This document shows positions 46,401 to 57,558 of a stretch of DNA of 64,000 bases, one piece after another. The stretch spans positions 103,284,733-103,348,732 of the forward strand of contig OZ035960.1 of NCBI GenBank assembly GCA_964034945.1, read 5' to 3'. The DNA comes from Chrysopilus asiliformis. Its lineage: Eukaryota > Arthropoda > Insecta > Diptera > Rhagionidae. The translations under genes were made by a program, and so were the position numbers. The notes beneath the pieces are model-generated. The model saw only the letters and a list, made by a program, of their open reading frames with translations, ran no database searches and had not been told where the DNA came from. Within the stretch, counting starts at the first letter, position 1. Each line of letters starts with the position of its first letter.

Positions 46401-48532
46401 TACAAAATCTACGACCCTGTGCAATTTACGCTAGAGCCCTGTCGCGTTGTCAACCTAAGACGACCTCCCAATAAATTCTTGGTTTATTCAAAAATATCAA
46501 AAACGTACAAAATTTGAGATAACTTGAGAACTGTAAAAGATATCAATTTACGGTAAATGGAAAAAATGTAGAAAATGTTAACATCTTTAATTATTCTTTT
46601 AACTGATTTGTCGAAAAACCGTTAGTTTGCAAATTATTCGCAAAATATGATTTTTTACATATTTATGAAAATATCTCAATAACGGTAAAAGATAACGGAT
46701 AACGGTAAGAAACAAAATTGTGCAGAATGCCATTCTCATTAATTCACTTCATAAATTCAGTCAGCAAAAACCCGTTAATTTTCGAGATAATCGCAAAAAA
46801 ACTGTTTTTTTGGAAATAACGGTTTATCTCGATAACAGGTTGAGATATCGAGTTATAGCTAAAGACAAAAGTGTGGGAAATTTTATTTTCTCCAAGTTTT
46901 GTCATACATAAGGCCACTAAAAACGCGTAGTTTGGGAGTAAATCGAGAAAAACGAAATTGCGATTTTTGAAAAACCGCCATTTTGGATACTTCCGGTTAA
47001 CGGATTTCCACCAAAAGTTGATAGGATCGTCCCATTTCAGGACCCAACATGCCTATAAAATTTCATGGCGCTAGCTCTATTAGTTTTTGAGAAATCTTGT
47101 ACACAGACTGACAGACTGACAGACAGACTGACAGACAGAAAGACATTTTTTTAATATGACTCCAATCGACTCAGGAGTGATCAGGAAATATTTTTAGGCA
47201 AAATAAAGAGGTCGAAATTTTTCATGATTACAATACTTTATTATACTCCGTAGAAGAAAGTAAAAATGAAGTCAGCTTACTTTTGACCTAAATACGTTAA
47301 ACTTTCCGCCCATAAAACACCTTTGTTTTGATATAGTTTTGGCTGCGACGTATTTCTTTTCGTTCCTATTATTTTGTAAATAAGTGAAGTTATTCTTGTA
47401 TTGTAAGAAATGGGTATTTTATCGCTTCTAAACATAAAAAAATCCAGAAATCGCTAAAAGAAGCCTTTTTAAATATATTATTAGTAAAAAACCCTCCGGT
47501 ACGAGTACACAAGTCAAAAAATTCAAGGGGAGCGAATACCTGGTTTTAAAGAAGGCTCTACCTTCGATTTTTGATTAATTCCAAGGTGTTTTTCTGTTTA
47601 GGGGAAGCAGAGTAAAAAAAGGATAAATTTTGTAACGGCATGAAACTTCAAGAAAAAATATTTGGCAACAATGAATTAAGATCACTCTTGAAACGACAAA
47701 GAAATCTTACACCCTATTGCTGTTTTTTTTAAATCTTACTCATTATAAACGCAATTGCTAATAAAGTTATGAAATAAGCAATAATTGACAATTAGCAGCA
47801 TATATGATATTTCGTACGTAAACTAAATGGGAACTTAGTGCACAATGCGAAATTCACAGATGTCGAATCTGGCCCCAGCACCAGTTTTTTTTTTTGCTTT
47901 ATGCTTCCAATTTCGAATGTCCACTATAGGAGCTCCAAATCTCCACCAACGCGGGAATCCAAGCGAAACAAAATTTTGTTGGAATCGTAGGTAAAAATTT
48001 AACTTAAATATTGATGTGCCTCGCAAAAACGAATACAAGTTAACCGACCGTCCCTTTGGACGAATTGAACAATGTATGACTCATTCGGAATATATATATT
48101 TCGGATCGCAATTTGCCAAAGAATAAGTGGCTACTGGAGGAAGGATCCGAAACCGAGTGGCAAACCATTTATTGTAACCAAGTTGGGACATTTTTAACTC
48201 AACAAATCTAGAGCTTCAAATTACCTGCAAAAGCCTTGCAATTTATGTACAAGAGAAACAAAAACAAACACGTAATTACCTCCTTTTTTCAGTGTCCGAC
48301 CTCGCTTCGACCTCAGGTAGCGCTCCTCGAAATCGTCCTCGCGAAAATGCTTCGAACATAAATACGATTTTGTGGGGTCCAAATTGCTGTTATTAACGAA
48401 TTTCATCCAACGTTTAAGTGCGTATGAATCCTCTGGGAAAGCGTGAAAACTGGTGGATGAAGACTCCTGGAATTTAATCGCCTTGCAGAACGGCATCGCA
48501 CAAGTTGGCTTTTCCGGATCCGGTTTCTCCAT
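43408..48532 (-). CDS. THAP-domain protein with P-element/THAP9-like transposase domain, catalytic residues altered
   Basis: Two exons, 48532-48280 and 45863-43408, joined in phase (GGA G|CG ATA), 902 aa. Residues 10-90 form a THAP zinc finger: C11-x4-C16, FHAFP, RWMKFVN, CSKHF, and across the junction AIPSIL, the AVPTIF-box equivalent. A coiled-coil-like segment (about 206-271) follows. The rest matches P-element/THAP9 transposases: LLIDEIKVKSLYEYN (D368, first catalytic Asp), the HSKMQVVLARGLFGNWKQPV block, VVAVVLNWNGRNENLWKELN, RVSLACQIFSQT and YNILTYKLNSEELKTF. At the second catalytic Asp position (SDMGxxN in relatives) this protein has N441. In the final DxxE-type motif it has EELK, a lysine instead of glutamate. 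The usual DxPHLLK motif is SAPDLLLL. No inverted ends or target duplication flank the gene. I infer a domesticated, catalytically inactive gene. It is divergent from Mau2. Confidence 0.85.
45945..46330 (+). repeat. 21-bp minisatellite in the intron of the THAP gene
   Basis: About 18 head-to-tail copies of CCACTTTTTCCGGATAAAAG(T/C), with minor variants (TTCCGGACAAAAG, TTTCTGGATAAAAG, and shortened CCACTTCCGAATAAAAGC). 21 bp is a multiple of three, so all frames stay open over long stretches on both strands (SGKSGLL or DKSPLF peptides). These are not genes. It lies just beyond the intron side of exon 2. Confidence 0.9.
46375..47265 (+). repeat. Dispersed repeat family C, most complete copy
   Basis: Starts ATATCAGTTGTGGTCAACACAAAACTTTC, the same start as family B. 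It then shows repeated modules containing GAAAAACCGTTAGTTTGC, ATCTCAATAACGGTAAAAG, GCCATTTTGGATACTTCCGG and CGGATTTCCACCAAAAGTTG. A GACA array (AGACTGACAGACTGACAGAC, 47103-47145) follows, then the tail CAATCGACTCAGGAGTGATC...TATTATACTCCGTAGAAG. Parts recur at 12440, 19895, 24795 and, inverted, 58890-59610. Confidence 0.8.
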
Positions 48533-48819
48533 GTTTCCGGTGAAAAGCTACGCAAAAAGATATAACATTCACACTATACAGGATCAAAAAACTTTGTTAT
48601 CAAGGAGAATTCACTTTTCAGCCAAATAAACAATTGCTTGGCGCGTCAGATCTGTCCATTTTAGATATTTTGAGGTTATGACGAAGTGTCAAATGGAGAT
48701 TTCATACTTGCGACGCGAGATGACGCAGCGGTTGAACGTCAAAAATTTGTTGATTTTTTGCGGCGGAAAAAGTTGCGGAAATATTTTTCAATTTAAAGCG
48801 GCTTTTTACTCGAAAGAAA
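48533..48819. promoter_or_regulatory. Shared divergent promoter region, THAP-like gene / Mau2
   Basis: Only 287 bp separate the two divergent start codons (48532 on the minus strand, 48820 on the plus strand), so both 5' UTRs and core promoters must fit here. No TATA box in a typical position was recognised. An ATG at 48678 opens a 74-codon frame that overlaps the Mau2 start out of frame; if transcribed it would be an upstream ORF. Confidence 0.55.
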
Positions 48820-51150
48820 ATGGCAGTGAGCCAGGACGCGTGCTATATTTCCCTATTAGGATTGGCGGAGTACTTCAGGACTTCGAATCCGCCGAATATT
48901 AAGAAGTGCATCCAGTGTTTGCAGGCGTTATTCACATTTCAGGTAAGCGTAGTTCGTAGGAAGATCCTTCACATCTTTTATACACATACACACCTTTAAT
49001 TTCCTTACAGCCCCCGTCAAAAGTGGAAGCTAGGACTCACCTTCAAATGGGGCAGGTGCTCATGGCGTACACGAAGAACACAGAATTGGCTAGGAATCAC
49101 CTGGAAAAGGCTTGGAAGCTATCCGAAAATCTGGTCAACTTTGACGATGTTAAGTTCGATACTGCGAGTCTGCTGGCTCAGCTATACTTGCAGCAGGAGC
49201 AGGGATCACTGGCGAAAGCAATTCTACGGAAAGCCATCGAATTATCACAGAATAACGTCTATTGGCATTGCAAATTGTTGCTTCAACTTTCTCAAATTCA
49301 TGCCACCGACAAGGAGTACAGCTTGGCCTCCGAATTGCTAGCTGTTGGCGTTGAATCCACAGACGAGTCCAACGCCATTTATTTGAAAGTTTTATTTCTG
49401 CTAAGTCGAGCTATGATTCTTATGATCGAACGGAAGACAAATGATGTTTTAGCGTTGCTAAATCAAGCCGGATCAATAATAGATAATAGTATTCAGAATA
49501 TGCATCAGAAAGAGTACCTAAAGGTCTTCTTTTTGGTGCTCCAGGTTTGCTATTATTTAGCTTTAGGGCAGGTAAAGACAGTGAAACCCAGTCTAAAGCA
49601 GCTACAGCAGAGTATTCAAACGATTATGTCACCAAATTGGCCATCAGATGATGGTAAAACAGTATTTTCTTAATAAAATGTTCTTAATTAAAAACTAATG
49701 TTAATTGCAGTAATTTTTGGTCAAAACACCCTAGAGATGTTTATGTGGCTACCGAAAGAACAACTCTACGTTTTGGTCTATCTGGTCACAGTTTCGCATT
49801 CGATGATGGCTGGTTACATGGACAAAGCTCAAAAATACACCGAAAAGGCGCTCACACAAATTGAAAAGCTAAAAGCACAGGACAACAAACCAATTCTGTC
49901 CGTTTTCAAAATTATTCTACTGGAACACATAGTAATGTGTCGTTTGGTAATGGGCAATCGTGAACTCGCTATCACAGAAATCGCCACGTCCCGAGATGTT
50001 TGCCTGCAATCGCCAAGTAAAAATCTCCTTAAACGACATTCGGCACAATTGCACTGTTTGTTGGCGCTTTATTCGATGTCGACGAGTTTATTTGATCATG
50101 CGGAACGGCAATTTCTAGCTTGCATCGCAGAGACAACCGAAAGGGATTTGAAACTTTTCGCTAATCTTAATTTGGCTATCATTTATTTAAGGACTAAACG
50201 GGAACAAGACTTGCGACAGATTTTGGACACAGTGTCAACGGAAAATGCGCAGTGTCTCAATAGTCAGGCGTTGATGGGCGGATTTTATTACGTTCAGGGC
50301 TTGAATTCGTTTCACAAAAGCAGCTTTCATGAGGCTAAGTAAGTTGAAGTTGTAATTTATTAAAATTTATCGTAATTAAGGGATGCAAAACTCTACAATT
50401 CGGGAGCGGCTGGTGGTTGATTACAAAAAACGGGGGTCTAAAATGTTCAGTCGGACGAAGAATTAATAATGGTTTTACTTTTAGGCAACCACAAGTTTTT
50501 TTTTCAAGGGAAAGAAAGGTTGAGGTATTTTTGTAGTTTGACTGGTCTTTACTGTATAATAAATACTGCGACTAGCGGTTAGAACCGTTAATTGGCTGGA
50601 AAAAATTTATAAATGTGAAAATCGTCATTCATGATGGATTTTCACCTAGTTTTGCAAGGATGTTTACAATTTTTTTCACTTGATCACCTTTTCTTTCTCT
50701 GAAATTACTGTAAAACAACTTCCCCCATTTCTTTGCAGGAGATTTCTAAGGGAAACATTGAAAATGGCCAACGCAGAGGATCTCAACCGTTTGACATCGT
50801 GTTCGCTGGTGCTTTTAAGTCATGTATTTTTAAGTATTGGAAATTCCAAGGAGAGTATGAATATGGTAACACCTGCAATGCAATTGGCATCGAAAATCCC
50901 CGACATTCACGTTCAACTTTGGGGCAGTGCGATATTAAAAGACCTACACCGGATGTCCAAAGATGCTCAACACGAGAAGGAAGCCTACGCCAATCACGTC
51001 AAGTACTCTGAGAATTTAATAGCGGATCAACGAAGATGTGTGACTTTGCCACAGCATGCCCTCATCAATTGGTTCTCTGGGGAGCCGATGACAACAGCGG
51101 AAGTGACGGCATCACAACCATCCACTTCAGCTCAATTTTCTCAATATTAG
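48820..51150 (+). CDS. Mau2: MAU2 chromatid cohesion factor (Scc4, cohesin loader subunit)
   Basis: Four exons: 48820-48942, 49011-49653, 49711-50338 and 50739-51150, giving 601 aa (human MAU2 about 613). MAU2/Scc4 binds the N-terminus of Nipped-B/NIPBL (Scc2) and together they load cohesin on chromatin. The short first exon encodes [20 protein letters not shown] and runs through [20 protein letters not shown]. It is joined in phase 0 to [20 protein letters not shown], reproducing the conserved MAU2 N-terminus and fixing the start. TPR-like helical repeats fill the protein, including [33 protein letters not shown] and [16 protein letters not shown]. The C-terminal block [20 protein letters not shown] is split by the last intron. 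The gene is intact. A polyadenylation signal follows 27 bp after the stop. Confidence 0.97.
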
Positions 51151-51176
51151 TTGGTGTACACTGATTTTATATTTCT

Positions 51177-51182
51177 AATAAA
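51177..51182 (+). terminator. Mau2: Polyadenylation signal of Mau2
   Basis: AATAAA at 51177-51182, 27 bp after the Mau2 stop codon and followed by T-rich sequence, is the only canonical signal close to the gene end. Confidence 0.7.
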
Positions 51183-51269
51183 ATATAAACAATATGATTT
51201 TAAATCGTTTGTGATTTTTTTATTGTTAATTTGGTTCGTTTTGGTCCAGTCGTTTTCACTGTAAAGTCG

Positions 51270-51520
51270 GTTCTATGATCCGATTCTGGCATTAAGAAGT
51301 CTGTAAGGATATCGCAAGGTCCTTTTAGGATCACGGAAGTCCCTGTTAGGATAACGTCATTATCCGTTTCCTCAAATTTTCCGGTTAAAAAAATCCCATT
51401 TTTGGGGTCGCTCAATCCGATTCTGGAGTCAAAAAGTCCGCAAGGATATTTATTGGAAAAGTAAAGTCGTCATCATTTTGGATTTTTAGTCATACTAATT
51501 AAGTACGAAATTACTAAGTT
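51270..51520 (+). repeat. Dispersed repeat family A, copy
   Basis: Blocks CCGATTCTGGCATTAAGAAG, GTCTGTAAGGATATCGCAAG, CCGTTTCCTCAAATTTTCCGG and GGAGTCAAAAAGTCCGCAAG, then the tail TTTTTAGTCATACTAATTAAG. It lies in the convergent spacer between Mau2 and the next gene. Confidence 0.75.
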
Positions 51521-51555
51521 GTTGAGAAAGTTCCTGTTTGGGTGTCACTGTAAAT

Positions 51556-51574
51556 CCCCCCCCCCCCCCCCCCC
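51556..51574 (+). repeat. Poly-C tract (19 C)
   Basis: An uninterrupted run of 19 cytosines in an AT-rich spacer. It could adopt i-motif/G4 structure on the two strands, and its length may also be an assembly error. Confidence 0.8.
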
Positions 51575-52050
51575 TTTCCCCCGTGTCGCTATACGTTTAT
51601 ACCCCCTCCTCTGCTATACTCTACATCGTTTGAGATATCGAGTTGAAAATTTTTGTGTTGTGTTCAGTACATCAGGAAGGTTTTTTTATACATTTCCCCC
51701 AATTATGGCTTCTGTATACAGGATTAAAAATAATTAAAAACATTTCTTGCATCACTAATATAACTGCAGATTTTATTTCTAAAAATTTACTCGAACTTCG
51801 TCGAGGTATCGTGGCAAGAGTAACACCATATAAAATGTCCGCCGTGCTGCCTCTTCGCTTTACCTCTTCGATAATTATGCGTATATATTTTAAAATGCAC
51901 GTTCTATTTACGTAAAATGACGCAAAATATAAATAAAAGAACATAAAGGACTGCGAAAATATATAAAATTTCACAGAAATTATACTAAATCTTAACAAAC
52001 AGTGCTTTACAAAAAATATTAAAAATACAAAAATATTAATTAGCCTTTGT

Positions 52051-54728
52051 TCAACTTTGCAAAATCTCCCCCTGTAGCTCATCGGGTGTTTGATATAAAT
52101 TAGTCTCGGAATTATTCTCCTCTAAATCAGTTTCATCTGCCGCCAATATTTCATTTGTATTTGATTCTCCCTCATCAGCACTGCTTTTGTTCTGTTCGCT
52201 GTATTTCATGTGGGTTCGCAAATGCGTCCTCATTGTTCCTGACTGCTGGAATGAATATCCACAAATCGAGCACACATACGGCCTTTCGCCAGTATGCGTT
52301 CGCATATGTGACACACAGTCGCTTCGTTGAGTAAACGCCCGATCGCAATATTGGCAAATGAACGGCTTCTCGCCCGTGTGAGTCCTGCGGTGATTCTTCA
52401 ACGTTCCCAGCGCCGTAAATCGCATCGGACAGAATTCGCAGGGGTAAGGACGCTCCCCGGTATGAATGCGTTTGTGTTTAACCAATGAGCTGGACGTCGT
52501 AAAGCCTGAGCCGCAGGTATCACAGACGAACGGATGATCTCCGGTGTGCTTCCGGATGTGCGCATTTAATTCTCCTTTGCTAACAAAAGAATATTCGCAT
52601 TGATTGCATTTGAAGGGCTTTGTTTTAGTGTGGCGCATCATGTGTTGCTTTAAATTCGTATTCTGGCTGAAGCCTTTGCCACAGATTGAACAGAGGAATG
52701 GCTTCTCGCCGCTGTGCGTGCGTAGGTGGTCTTTCAGGGTTGACAGCATTGCAAAGGCTGAAAAAATGTCGGAAAAATGAAATATTATTGAGAACTATTA
52801 GGGATTTAATTTGTAAAACAATGGCGTAGCAAGGATTGATGGTACCACAAATAGACAAAAGATTTTGATTTCCGCATGTCCGTTTGTCAGTCCGTGAACA
52901 TCAGAACTTTCGAAAGGATTGAGCTAGAGACTTGAAATTTTGTATAGTTGGGTTTCTCGTAAATGGCTAGGCTAATTTCTTGAACGGGAAAAATTGTGCC
53001 ATTCCTTCTCCCTCCTCCATACAAACGAAACAGTTTTTTGCAATTTTCTCGAAAACCGTGAATCATATTAAAAAATTTATAACGGTAAAATGTGTTTAGA
53101 ATATGATTTTACATAACTTATCTATACATCAAAATCCAATCGGACCACTGCTTCCCTCTCCTCCATACAAATTGAATATTTTTTTTCGATTTTCTCGAAA
53201 ACGGTGAGTCGTATTGAAAAATTTATAAAGGCAAAATCTGTTTAGAATATGATTTTACATAACCGTTTCATATATCAAAATCCAATTGGACTACTTTCCT
53301 TCCCACTCTCCTAAACAAATAGACAAACATTTTGTCTGTCATCATACAGAGTATTTCTTCAAAAACGGGCTCACAATTTTCAATGTTCTAACAAACTTGT
53401 TTTCGTATTTTTTCGACCCCCTCATTACAGCTCACCTAATCCCCTTTCCTTCCCCTCCACCCAAAAAAAATAATTTTAAAAAATAATTTACCCTTTCCAC
53501 AGAATCTACACTGATTCTTAACGATCCCATTGTGATCAATGTCCATGTGAGCCTTGAGTTTATCCTGTCTAGAGAATATTTTCGAACATTTCGCACATTG
53601 AATCTTTTTATTTCGGTGTGTCTTCAAGTGATGCAACAACGACCGTCTATTTATGAAAACTCTCTTACAAGTCGAGCACTCAAACTGCTTCTGAGTGCAT
53701 TTATTCTGTTTAATGTGGCAAGCAAGCGATTTTGATGTCGCGAAACCGGCCGCACAATTTTCACATCGGTATTTGCATTGCGGCAATTCTTTTAATTCGC
53801 ATTTCACCACGGCCGCCTCTTCGAGATTCTCAACGTCTTCCGTATCAGATAATTCCTGGACCTCTTGGTCTTCAATGTCCCCATCGGGATTTGTGGAAAT
53901 TTCATCCTTTTTATCGAAATTCGCGGGATTGTGATATTTGCTGATGTGCTTTTCTAAGTTCTTCTGATGGACAAAATCGATAGGGCAGTGGGGACATTTC
54001 ACCGGCTGTTTTCTACGACTTTTACTGTGGTTGGCTTTGCTTGCAGTTTCCTCCTTTTCAACTTCTTTGCAGTCCTTTGTGTGATCGTCGAATTCATCTT
54101 TCGTTTGAAAAGTTTTACAGCATATCGAACACGAGTAGATTAGAATCTCATTCGAATCTAAGTTCTCTTCGTTTATCACATAAATTTGACTCTTGCCGTC
54201 AGGATCGGTGTGAAATTCAATGAGGGTCCCCTCGTCGATCTCTTCGTCTTCAGTTAGGACTTCTTGTATTTCCGTTTCCATGGGTTCTTCCGGTTCCGGT
54301 GCCAGTTCTATTGGCTCTTCCATTCGCTTTTCAATTGCCACAGTTTCTTCAAATACCTTGGACTCTTCTTTCAGTTCGAAAATCTGCTCCTTTGTTGTCA
54401 TGGATTGCTGCAAGTATTCTTTCAAAGTCGTCTCGGATGTCTCGCATTTCATTTTAAAAGAATGCGCCCGATTTATTTCACTAATACAGGACAGGCAAAC
54501 CTGCCCGGGTAGCCCATCATTCTCCGCTATCTGAAAAGAATCCAATTATACGGAGCCCCTAAACATTTTCAAGTAATTTCTACTTACAACGACAGCAGTG
54601 AAGGATTTCAACATAGAAACGATAGAAGCGGACTTCAACGATGCTTTTCCTCTGCTATCGAAGAGGGAGAGCATTGCTGTTTCGGATACCAAGCACGTCC
54701 TGCACATTTTCTCTATGGACATTGACAT
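52051..54728 (-). CDS. ZAD C2H2 zinc-finger protein A (12 fingers)
   Basis: Three exons: 54728-54588, 54530-53492 and 52757-52051, 628 aa. The ZAD domain is split by intron 1: C9-x2-C12 (MCRTCLVS) and, after the phase-0 junction, C59-x2-C62 (VCLSCISEINRAHSFK). ZADs dimerise and mark a large insect family of DNA-binding transcription regulators. An acidic linker follows (ELAPEPEEPMETEIQE). Then come twelve C2H2-type fingers, six before and in the middle exon (two of them C2HC, ending KDC and NKC) and six linked fingers with TGEKPF/TGERPY linkers at the C-terminus. The sixth finger is split by intron 2 (CRFCGK|AFAMLSTLKDHLRTH), confirming the junction. A possible polyadenylation signal lies at 51777-51772. 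Intron 2 carries an inverted family X repeat. The orthologue and target are unknown. It is divergent from ZAD gene B. Confidence 0.93.
52865..53330 (-). repeat. Dispersed repeat family X, inverted copy in a ZAD gene intron
   Basis: Reverse-complement blocks of the family: TCGAAAGGATTGAGCTAGAG, TTCTCGTAAATGGCTAGG, two ATTTTCTCGAAAACGGTGAG-type monomer ends, and TTTTGTCTGTCATCATACAG at the head end. The microsatellite is reduced to GTCCGTTTGTCAGTCCGTG. Confidence 0.8.
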
Positions 54729-55317
54729 TTTTCCACATTAAAATCACTTTTAGTCGCCGCCAAACCAAAATATTGACATTTTCTAGCGGAGTTTGATGTC
54801 AACTAGTTGAAGTTTACTTCAGCTGAATACGAGGTAAACTCTAACTGACTAACTTTTAAAAACGCATTATTTTTATGAAAAATGTAGCTTTTTATAATTT
54901 TTTGGTAGAGTTTAACTTCCCCGTCTATAGGAATTAAAATCTATAGGATACTTTGTCACCACCACGACTTTTTTTGGACTAATTCATAGAAATTGCGGAT
55001 GGTGTGAAGTTTGCGTTGAAGTGGGGCATTCAAAGTACGGTAATAAACCAATAAACATTTTGGATGGAAAACTGTTTGAATTTTTGGATAAAAACATCGA
55101 AAAATTAATGCTGAAACGATATTTTCAGTAGGAAATTAATTTTTGAGGTAATATTAGTCAGTTTTCAACAGTTGCGAGTCGATTTAGGGCTAAAAATTGC
55201 AATTTTGTTGAAAGTCGCATGTATCCAGGACGAACTAGCAAAAATTTCACTATGGAAACCCCAAAAGATTTCAACTGTCAAAAGTTTATCCAAAAATTTG
55301 GATTCTGTTTCAGAAAA
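54729..55317. promoter_or_regulatory. Shared divergent upstream region of the two ZAD zinc-finger genes
   Basis: 589 bp separate the divergent start codons. No recognisable repeat family is inserted here, in contrast to the flanking spacers. Core promoter elements could not be assigned by eye. Confidence 0.5.
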
Positions 55318-57469
55318 ATGTCTTTAGTTGTTGTGGAAGGATCTTGCAGAATTTGCTTCATCGAGACGAACAATCTGCTACACCTTCTCGACATAGTAGA
55401 TGGCATGCAATCCCGAATAGTCGAACTTCTTGAAAATTGTGGCGGAATCGAGGTATTTTTTAGGTTATTTACAAGTTTAAAATTTTTCGGAAAATCATTT
55501 TAGGTCGATTTAAATGATTATTTCTCAAAAAATTTGTGTGAAAATTGTACCAGTGAACTACTAATCTGCGCTAAATTTAGGGAAAAATGCAAAAAATCCC
55601 AAGAAATACTTTCAAGAGTGGAAGAAGTTGAGGAATTCCAAAGAGAAGAAGAATCGCAGGAACCTCTCGAAGAAGTTGAAAAGGGACTCGATGTTTTAAT
55701 AAGTGACGAGGATACGAAGCAAGTTGCAATTTATAAAATCGAAATAGATGAGGATCAGGAGTCTGACTTGTTAGAAGGCGATGTAGAACTCAAGAAAGTT
55801 TCGGGAGAAAATGAAGTATCAGAGATCGACTATATTTTCGATGAGAATTCCCGTGAGGATGTTGAGAATTTGGAAGCTGACTTTGCAGATACGATTGTGA
55901 AAGATGTCATGAAGAATAAACCAAGTTTACCAGAGTTAAAGCCTAAAGCTAATCAAGAGCTATACAATGCGATTGTTCGAAGCACTGAACAGAAGGTATT
56001 TTGAAATATTTTTAAGACTATCTCTTCTACTCGATCTTCAAACGGGAAAGATTGTTTATGGGTAAAAAGGGCCAAAAACCCTTTGGAACAATCAAACCGG
56101 AATCGGAATTTCGATGCTAATTAATTACCATCAAATGATTCTCAAAAAGCCGGTTTTGAGCAAACAGACAAACACGCGTTACTCTTTTATATTTATAAAA
56201 ACTACCATCAAATATTTAAGCTAATTGAAATTGAAATTAATTTTTAAAATTTTAATTTTAGAAAGTTGGATCGTCAAGCAAACCCACTGTCATAAATTTC
56301 AGTTGTGATGCCTGTGGAGCAGGTTTTTATCAAATTAAAAATTTACGAAAGCATTTGAGAAGTCACAATCCAGATAAAATCTATACGTGCTCAAATTGTG
56401 ACTGCGTTTTCACTCAAATTGACAATTTAGATATTCATATGGCGAAAGAGCATCCAAACCAAAGTGAAGACGATGAAACAACAGCAAATACAATTGACTG
56501 TCAAGCCACAAACAGTCAAGAAAGTCCACCGTCAAACGCTAAGAAAAAATCATCGACGGAGAATGTGAATCTGAACCCAAAAGACGCGGAAGTTGAGATC
56601 AATAAGAAACCCAATCGGCACGTCTGCTCACAATGCCAAAAGGTTTAGTATTCACAAAATGCAATTAACAACTATGGCATACCAAGTGTGTTACATTGCC
56701 GCAATGCGGGAATCTTTTGTAGACAAACAAACTTCTAAATTTGTTTGGCTGTCTTTAAAAACCTCGCAAGACGGTAATATACAACGCACCTGGTATGCCA
56801 TGGATCTAGGTGGCGTATTTTTCACTAAATTTACCATCTTCTAAATTTCAGGGATTCGCTTCGCAATCGGCTCTCAATTCCCACATAAGAATTCACACGG
56901 GGGACCGTCCCTTTCAGTGTAAAGACTGCGACAAAACATTTACAACCCAAGGTGCTCTTGTGTTACACACTAGAAGGTTTTTTTTTTATAAATTTCCATA
57001 TTTTGTTAAATTTACCCAAGAATTTTTGAAATTTCAAAGACATTCAGGTTTGCGTCCGTTTCCTTGTAGCGTGTGCGGAAAAGGTTTCACAGAGAGCAGT
57101 AATCTTAAAGTTCACATGCGAACTCACACCGGTGAGAAACCCCACCAGTGCACAATTTGCGATCGGAAATTCGCTCGGGTGTTTCTATTACAGATCCATT
57201 TACGAACTCACACTGGAGAAAAACCTTACAAATGTTCAAATTGTGATAAAGCATTCGCTCAACTGGGCGATTTGTCCGCACATAAAAAGATTCACACGGG
57301 AGAGCGACCACACAGGTGTCCTTATTGTAAGAAGGGCTTTATAAAAAGCAGTGCTTTAAGTCAACACCTCAGGAAGCACACGAAAAAGGGAGACATAGAA
57401 GCGAATGATGCTATGAGTATCCAGAGTTTTGAGATATTAGAGTTGGAAGATGATGAAAATGTACAATAA
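55318..57469 (+). CDS. ZAD C2H2 zinc-finger protein B (8 fingers)
   Basis: Five exons: 55318-55452, 55504-55995, 56262-56642, 56852-56976 and 57040-57469, 520 aa. The ZAD has C10-x2-C13 ([15 protein letters not shown]) and C57-x2-C60 ([16 protein letters not shown]) across a phase-0 intron, the same position as in ZAD gene A. An acidic linker precedes eight C2H2 fingers. Finger 3 is split ([21 protein letters not shown]) and finger 4 ends at the junction [11 protein letters not shown]. The last intron is only 63 bp, a multiple of three without stop, so a retained form stays in frame. An in-frame ATG at 55219 would add 33 residues; the downstream ATG is preferred because ZADs start close to the N-terminus. 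The likely role is DNA-binding transcription regulation. Close exon structure and head-to-head arrangement suggest an old tandem relationship with gene A. Confidence 0.9.
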
Positions 57470-57519
57470 TTTATAATAGTTTAAGAGTTGCGAAATTACA
57501 CGTTTTGTTACTGGAATTT

Positions 57520-57525
57520 AATAAA
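57520..57525 (+). terminator. Polyadenylation signal of ZAD gene B
   Basis: AATAAA 51 bp after the stop codon at 57469. A foldback element begins only about 35 bp downstream. Confidence 0.65.
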
Positions 57526-57558
57526 AATTGTGAATGCAACAATGCAACATGCTAGCCA

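Noticed and set aside
45903..46434. Overlapping 108-166-codon frames on both strands near the THAP gene
   Set aside because: All are readings of the 21-bp minisatellite; the same DNA is open in opposite directions.
1006..47145. Regularly spaced GACA arrays considered as CRISPR-like arrays
   Set aside because: The units are 4-16 bp microsatellites without unique spacers, in a eukaryotic genome.
47835..48038. 67-codon minus-strand frame in the THAP gene intron, considered as an extra exon
   Set aside because: The THAP box (AIPSIL) is completed exactly by joining 48280 to 45863, leaving no room for an intervening exon in the main transcript.
48678..48902. 74-codon frame starting before Mau2
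   Set aside because: It overlaps the well-supported Mau2 first exon in another frame; at most an upstream ORF.
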